Assembly: GCF_017491605.1 (NCBI RefSeq)
Contig: NZ_JAFGYY010000007.1
Coordinates: 62,001-126,000 of the forward strand
Source: Pseudomonas sp. 30_B
GTDB taxonomy: Bacteria; Pseudomonadota; Gammaproteobacteria; Pseudomonadales; Pseudomonadaceae
DNA length: 64,000 bases
Direction: 5' to 3'
Position 1 is the first letter of the stretch. The number at the start of each line of letters is the position of its first letter. Shown here one piece after another: positions 60,144 through 64,000 of the stretch. Position numbers and translations under genes: made by a program. The notes under the pieces were generated by a model that was not told the DNA's origin, did no database searches, and was given only the letters and a program-made list of their open reading frames with translations.

Positions 60144-60254
60144 TCAGCTCTTCTTGTGGCTGTCCTTCCAGATGAAAATTCCGATCCCACCGAAGAAAAC
60201 GACCATGAGGCCTACGGTAACGATGCCTGCGAGAACCACTTCGTCGATGAACAT
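60144..60254 (-). CDS. ccoM: CcoM-like small subunit of cbb3-type cytochrome c oxidase
   Basis: 36 residues with one membrane helix: MFIDEVVLAGIVTVGLMVV, then a GIFIWKDSHKKS tail. The length, the VVxAGIVTVGLM helix and the FxWKDxHK end match my memory of CcoM, which stabilises cbb3 oxidase in Pseudomonas. AGGAGG sits 8 bases before the ATG, so it is well translated. The ANR site upstream fits expression at low oxygen. A longer in-frame reading through the ANR site is not credible. Confidence 0.8.
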   Translation of the reverse strand: MFIDEVVLAGIVTVGLMVVFFGGIGIFIWKDSHKKS

Positions 60255-60296
60255 GATGCTGGCCTCCTGTTTGCCGACATCGTCTGGGGATGTGTG

Positions 60297-60338
60297 CAGA
60301 TTACCGGCAGCCGGGCGGGACAAATTGACCTGGATCAA
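60297..60338 (-). promoter_or_regulatory. ANR (FNR-type) box and -10 of ccoM
   Basis: The palindrome TTGATCCAGGTCAA (minus strand, 60338-60325) differs from the ANR/FNR consensus TTGATnnnnATCAA at one base. A -10 box TAATCT (60303-60298) lies 31 bp from its centre, the class II spacing that puts the box at about -41.5. A degraded second copy is visible at 60374-60388. Confidence 0.85.
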
Positions 60339-60470
60339 TGGTCGACAAGGCGCTTTCCGGCGAGGGCCGGAGCACTGACGCAGGTCAACTTAGAGAGGGG
60401 ATGGGGTGCGGCGGGAAGCCGCGCAGGGCGGCACTTTTGCGGGAAAGAGAGCAGTCGGCGGCAGGAAAAA

Positions 60471-60632
60471 TCAGCGCTTCTTCGGCTTGCTCTTGCCTTT
60501 CTTGCGCGCCTTGCCCAGCGGCAGCGCGTTCTCGAAGGCCTGGCGCACGTCCTGCAGACGCTTTTCATGCACGTCGTGGATGCGCTTGTCGCGCTCGGAG
60601 GCGAAGTCGATCAGTTTGTCGTCGTTGCTCAT
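60471..60632 (-). CDS. Small hypothetical protein with basic tail
   Basis: 53 residues: [19 protein letters not shown], a helix with HEKRLQDVRQAFENALPLG, and a Lys-rich end (KARKKGKSKPKKR). Overlaps the alkB stop (ATGA) and so is coupled to it. I do not recognise a family; nucleic-acid binding is a reasonable guess from charge and neighbour. Confidence 0.7.
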   Translation of the reverse strand: MSNDDKLIDFASERDKRIHDVHEKRLQDVRQAFENALPLGKARKKGKSKPKKR

Positions 60633-61228
60633 GGCAGGGCATGCACCAGGCGGAAAGTCAGATTCAGGCGCGGCGCGACCGCAAGGCGCGTCTTGGCGAC
60701 CTGATGTTGCCAATAATGCTGCGTAGCGCCGGACATGACCAGCAGCGAACCGCCGGATAGCTCGATGGAATGTTCGATTGTATTGCGGCCCTTGCGCCGC
60801 AGGTCGAAACGCCGCGAGCCGCCGAGGTTCAGCGAGGCCACCACCGGATTGCGTCCCAGTTCCGGCTCGTCGTCGCTGTGCCAGCCCATGGAGTCCTGGC
60901 CGTCGCGGTAGTAGTTGAGCAGCACACCATTGAAGCGCTGCCCGGCTTCCGCCTCGACCCGCGCACGAATCTCCGCCAGCAGCGGCGTCCAGGGCAACGG
61001 CGCGTGGGTCAGGCCGGAATAGGTATAGAACGCCTCGGGATCGCCGTACCAATTGACCAGGCGCGGCACCGGATAGTCGCGCCCGTGCAGGTGCACGCTG
61101 GGCTGTTCCCAGGGCGTCTCGGCGACCAGTTGCTCGAACCACTGCACCGCCACCTGCGGCGGACACCAGTCGGACAACAGGCGCAGTTCGGCATCGGGCA
61201 ACAGGATGGGGGCGTCGTCGAACAGCAT
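60629..61228 (-). CDS. AlkB-family 2-oxoglutarate/Fe(II) dioxygenase
   Basis: 199 residues. Fe-binding H-x-D in [11 protein letters not shown] (about H116, D118) and distal His in QHYWQHQV, 2-oxoglutarate-binding Arg in RLNLTFR. Also [13 protein letters not shown] just before, a family landmark. Repairs alkylated DNA or RNA bases (ALKBH2/3-like). No ada-type regulator nearby. Followed in the transcript by the small basic protein gene. Confidence 0.9.
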   Translation of the reverse strand: MLFDDAPILLPDAELRLLSDWCPPQVAVQWFEQLVAETPWEQPSVHLHGRDYPVPRLVNWYGDPEAFYTYSGLTHAPLPWTPLLAEIRARVEAEAGQRFNGVLLNYYRDGQDSMGWHSDDEPELGRNPVVASLNLGGSRRFDLRRKGRNTIEHSIELSGGSLLVMSGATQHYWQHQVAKTRLAVAPRLNLTFRLVHALP

Positions 61229-61278
61229 TCGGGGCTCGGTGTAATCGGGTAGTGCTCCAGCTTACTCCGAGCCGACCG

Positions 61279-61581
61279 TCAGATCTCGATATCGATCCAG
61301 CGGCCCTTGCTCTGGGCGTCCTGCGGGTCGCCGAGCTCCTCGATCTGCTCCAATTCCTCCAGGGCTTCCCCCTCCGGCGTGCCGTCGCTGACCGGGCGGC
61401 GCTTGCGGCGGCGCTGGTACTCTTCCTGCAGCACCGTTTCGTCCGGACGGCGCTCCAGGCCCACGCCGGCATTGCCCGCACTGGACGCAGGCGGGCTCAC
61501 CGGGGCGACATCCGGTCGCGACTTGGGCACGTCCTGCTGCGCAGTGACCGGCGTAACGCTATGGGGAATGGGCAGCAACAT
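61279..61581 (-). CDS. Hypothetical protein, charged, disordered
   Basis: 100 residues, Pro/Val-rich N-terminus ([21 protein letters not shown]) and charged C-terminus ([48 protein letters not shown]). AGGA lies upstream of the ATG. It sits between alkB and rapA as does PA3307 in P. aeruginosa (from memory). I see no known domain; a large antisense reading covers rapA and is ignored. Confidence 0.7.
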   Translation of the reverse strand: MLLPIPHSVTPVTAQQDVPKSRPDVAPVSPPASSAGNAGVGLERRPDETVLQEEYQRRRKRRPVSDGTPEGEALEELEQIEELGDPQDAQSKGRWIDIEI

Positions 61582-61809
61582 GTGGAAAGGTCCTGTCGGA
61601 ACTCCTCTGGTCAGGCTATCGGCCGGCCCGCCGCAGACTTGAATCCGGCTCGCTACACTTTCGTCATTTGCGGCAACTCCAGCGGGAGCCTCGACGCCCA
61701 GCGCCCTCCTCCCGGCAGGCCCGACCCTCCGGACGACCGGAACCGTCATCGGCCATCGCTGAATGCCGCGCGTTCCGGTACCATAGCCGGCTTTTTTTGG
61801 GAGGTGTCC

Positions 61810-64000
61810 ATGGCGCAGTATCAACCCGGTCAACGCTGGATCAGCGACAGTGAAGCGGAACTTGGGCTGGGAACCATCCTGGCGCTCGACGGACGCCTGC
61901 TCACGGTGCTCTATCCGGCCACCGGTGATACCCGCCAGTACGCCGAGCGCAACGCACCGCTGACCCGCGTGCGCTTCGCCCCGGGCGACGAGATCACCCA
62001 TTTCGAAGGCTGGAAGATGACCGTCCGCGAAGTGGACGAGATCGACGGCCTGCTGATCTACCACGGCATCACCGCGCAGAACGACCAGCGCACCGTGCCG
62101 GAGACCCAGCTGTCGAACTTCATCCAGTTCCGCCTTGCCAGCGACCGCCTGTTCGCCGGGCAGATCGACCCGATGTCCTGGTTCGGCCTGCGCTACCACA
62201 CCCTGGAACACCGCACCCGTCTGCTGCAATCCTCCCTCTGGGGCCTGGGCGGCGCCCGCGCGCAACCCATCGCCCACCAGCTGCACATCGCCCGCGAAGT
62301 TGCCGACCGTATGGCACCGCGCGTCCTGCTGGCTGACGAAGTGGGTCTGGGCAAGACCATCGAAGCAGGCCTGGTGATCCACCGCCAGCTGCTCTCCGGC
62401 CGCGCCAGCCGCGTGCTGATCCTGGTGCCGGAAAACCTGCAGCACCAGTGGCTGGTGGAAATGCGCCGGCGCTTCAACCTGGAAGTCGCCCTGTTCGACC
62501 GTGAGCGTTTCGTCGAGAGCGATGCCAGCAACCCCTTCGAAGACACCCAGCTGGCCCTGGTGGCGCTGGAGTGGCTGCGCGAGGACGAGCGCGCCCAGGA
62601 CGCCGCCTTCGCCGCCGGTTGGGACCTGCTGGTCGTCGACGAAGCCCACCACCTCGTGTGGCACCCGGAACAGGCGAGCCCCGAATACCAGTTGGTGGAG
62701 CAACTCTCGCAAGTCATCCCCGGCGTATTGCTGCTCACCGCGACCCCGGAACAACTGGGCCTGGACAGCCACTTCGCCCGTCTGCGCCTGCTCGACCCGG
62801 ACCGCTTCCACGACCTGGAAGCCTTCCGCGCGGAAAGCAGCCAGTACCGCCCGGTCGCCGAGGCGGTGCAGGAGCTGATCGACCATGGACGTCTCTCCCC
62901 CGCCGCCCGCGAGGCCATCCACGGCTTCCTCGGCAGCGAGGGCGACGACCTGCTGGCCAGCGTCGAGGGCGGTAATGAAGACGCCCGCGCCCGCCTGGTG
63001 CGCGAGCTGCTCGACCGCCACGGCACCGGCCGCGTGCTGTTCCGCAACACCCGCGCCGCCGTGCAAGGCTTCCCCGAGCGCCAGCTGCATCCGTACGCGC
63101 TGACCAACCCGGTGGAATACATGGAGCTGCCGATCGGCGAGCATCCGGACCTGTACCCGGAAGTCAGCTTCCAGGCCCAGGCCGAGGACGGCGACGAGAA
63201 CACCCGCTGGTGGCGCTTCGACCCGCGCGTCGACTGGCTGATCGACACCCTGAAGATGCTCAAGCAGTACAAGGTGCTGGTGATCTGCGCCCACGCCGAG
63301 ACCGCGCTGGACCTGGAAGACGCCCTGCGCCTGAAGTCCGGCATCCCGGCCACGGTGTTCCACGAAGGCATGAGCATCCTCGAACGCGACCGCGCCGCCG
63401 CCTACTTCGCCGACGAAGAGTTCGGCGCCCAGGTGCTGATCTGCTCGGAAATCGGTAGCGAAGGCCGCAACTTCCAGTTCGCCCACCACCTAGTGCTGTT
63501 CGACCTGCCGGCCCACCCGGACCAGCTGGAACAGCGCATCGGCCGCCTCGACCGGATCGGCCAGAAGCACACCATCCAGATCCACGTGCCGCACCTGGAG
63601 AACAGCCCGCAGGAACGCCTGTTCCAGTGGTACCACCAGGCACTGAACGCCTTCCTCAACACCTGCCCCACCGGCAACGCCCTGCAGCACCGCTTCGGCC
63701 CGCGCCTGGTGGAACTGCTCGATGGCGGCGACGACGACGCCTTCGCTGCCCTGCTCGCCGAAGGCAAGGCCGCCCGCGAGGCGCTGGAAGCCGAGATGCA
63801 CAGCGGTCGCGACCGCCTGCTGGAACTGAACTCCGGCGGCAGCGGTGAAGGCGAGGCGCTGGTGGAGGAGATCGAGGAACAGGACGACCAGTTCGCCCTG
63901 CCGATCTACATGGAGCGCCTGTTCGACACCTACGGCATCCACAGCGAGGATCACTCGGAGAACGCGCTGATCCTGCGCCCGAGCGAGAAGATGCTCGACG
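61810..64000 (+). CDS. rapA: RNA polymerase-associated SWI2/SNF2 ATPase RapA (3' end outside window)
   Basis: About 730 of about 950 residues are present. Two SH3-like N-terminal domains ([23 protein letters not shown]), Walker A in [14 protein letters not shown] (about 175-190), DEAH in [15 protein letters not shown]-like [19 protein letters not shown], and the second RecA domain with [42 protein letters not shown]. RapA recycles RNA polymerase stalled after termination. GGAGG precedes the ATG. Confidence 0.95.
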   Translation, partial: MAQYQPGQRWISDSEAELGLGTILALDGRLLTVLYPATGDTRQYAERNAPLTRVRFAPGDEITHFEGWKMTVREVDEIDGLLIYHGITAQNDQRTVPETQLSNFIQFRLASDRLFAGQIDPMSWFGLRYHTLEHRTRLLQSSLWGLGGARAQPIAHQLHIAREVADRMAPRVLLADEVGLGKTIEAGLVIHRQLLSGRASRVLILVPENLQHQWLVEMRRRFNLEVALFDRERFVESDASNPFEDTQLALVALEWLREDERAQDAAFAAGWDLLVVDEAHHLVWHPEQASPEYQLVEQLSQVIPGVLLLTATPEQLGLDSHFARLRLLDPDRFHDLEAFRAESSQYRPVAEAVQELIDHGRLSPAAREAIHGFLGSEGDDLLASVEGGNEDARARLVRELLDRHGTGRVLFRNTRAAVQGFPERQLHPYALTNPVEYMELPIGEHPDLYPEVSFQAQAEDGDENTRWWRFDPRVDWLIDTLKMLKQYKVLVICAHAETALDLEDALRLKSGIPATVFHEGMSILERDRAAAYFADEEFGAQVLICSEIGSEGRNFQFAHHLVLFDLPAHPDQLEQRIGRLDRIGQKHTIQIHVPHLENSPQERLFQWYHQALNAFLNTCPTGNALQHRFGPRLVELLDGGDDDAFAALLAEGKAAREALEAEMHSGRDRLLELNSGGSGEGEALVEEIEEQDDQFALPIYMERLFDTYGIHSEDHSENALILRPSEKMLD

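Noticed and set aside
1..64000. CRISPR arrays, toxin-antitoxin pairs, phage or secretion-system genes
   Set aside because: No regularly spaced repeats of 25-40 bases, no paired small genes with toxin or antitoxin motifs, and no phage or secretion-type proteins were seen on either strand.

Overview
The window is chromosomal DNA of a Pseudomonas from the P. aeruginosa side of the genus (nitroreducens/citronellolis-like is my inference). It is GC-rich, with ATGA-coupled operons. Gene order matches P. aeruginosa blocks as I remember them: the cobalamin cluster cobO-cobB-bluB-cobD-cobC-cobQ next to btuB, and the block ECF sigma / fabH2 / ankyrin ... hrpA / fadD1 / fadD2 / hydrolase / phaJ1 ... alkB / rapA. 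No tRNA, rRNA, CRISPR array, prophage or transposase gene was found.

Layout. (1) 1-7840, minus strand: cobalamin genes led by a B12 riboswitch and btuB, with a small transposon-like repeat between cobO and cobB. (2) 7942-11443, plus: a four-gene MCE/Mla-type lipid ABC transporter. (3) 11506-18840, minus: two small genes, a P1B-type metal ATPase with a His-rich N-terminus, a secreted protein, and three coupled SPFH (HflK/HflC-like) genes, one with a long His/Asp run. A Zur-box-like palindrome sits at the SPFH promoter. (4) 19082-22427, plus: dcyD and the cystine transporter tcyJLN, then a pirin. (5) 23329-27118: a compact island with lower GC holding PAP2-like and UbiA-type phosphoribosyltransferase genes facing gtrA, dprE1-like and dprE2-like genes. 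Together these would make polyprenyl-phosphoryl-D-arabinose, the mycobacterial arabinan donor. (6) 27158-36564: housekeeping and accessory genes (O-methyltransferase, two NlpC/P60 lipoproteins, Sir2, Tag-like glycosylase, ttcA, J-domain protein, Yip1, SprT, CoA transferase, acyl-CoA dehydrogenase, GNAT). (7) 36759-45318: OprP/OprO-type porin, DedA-rhodanese fusion, anti-sigma/sigma pair beside fabH2, ankyrin protein, diguanylate cyclase, HIT and GST. (8) 45424-55540: hrpA, two fadD genes, an alpha/beta hydrolase and phaJ1. (9) 55750-64000: MFS pump, AaeXAB-like efflux operon with an operator-like palindrome inside its promoter, ccoM under a textbook ANR site, alkB, and the start of rapA.

The two regions most worth attention are the arabinose-donor island (5) and the His-rich SPFH/P-type ATPase locus (3). 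Smaller regulatory structures also stand out: the hairpin that hides the ribosome binding site of the NlpC gene at 27839-28369, the AaeXAB-like promoter palindrome, and the MITE-like element inside the cob cluster.
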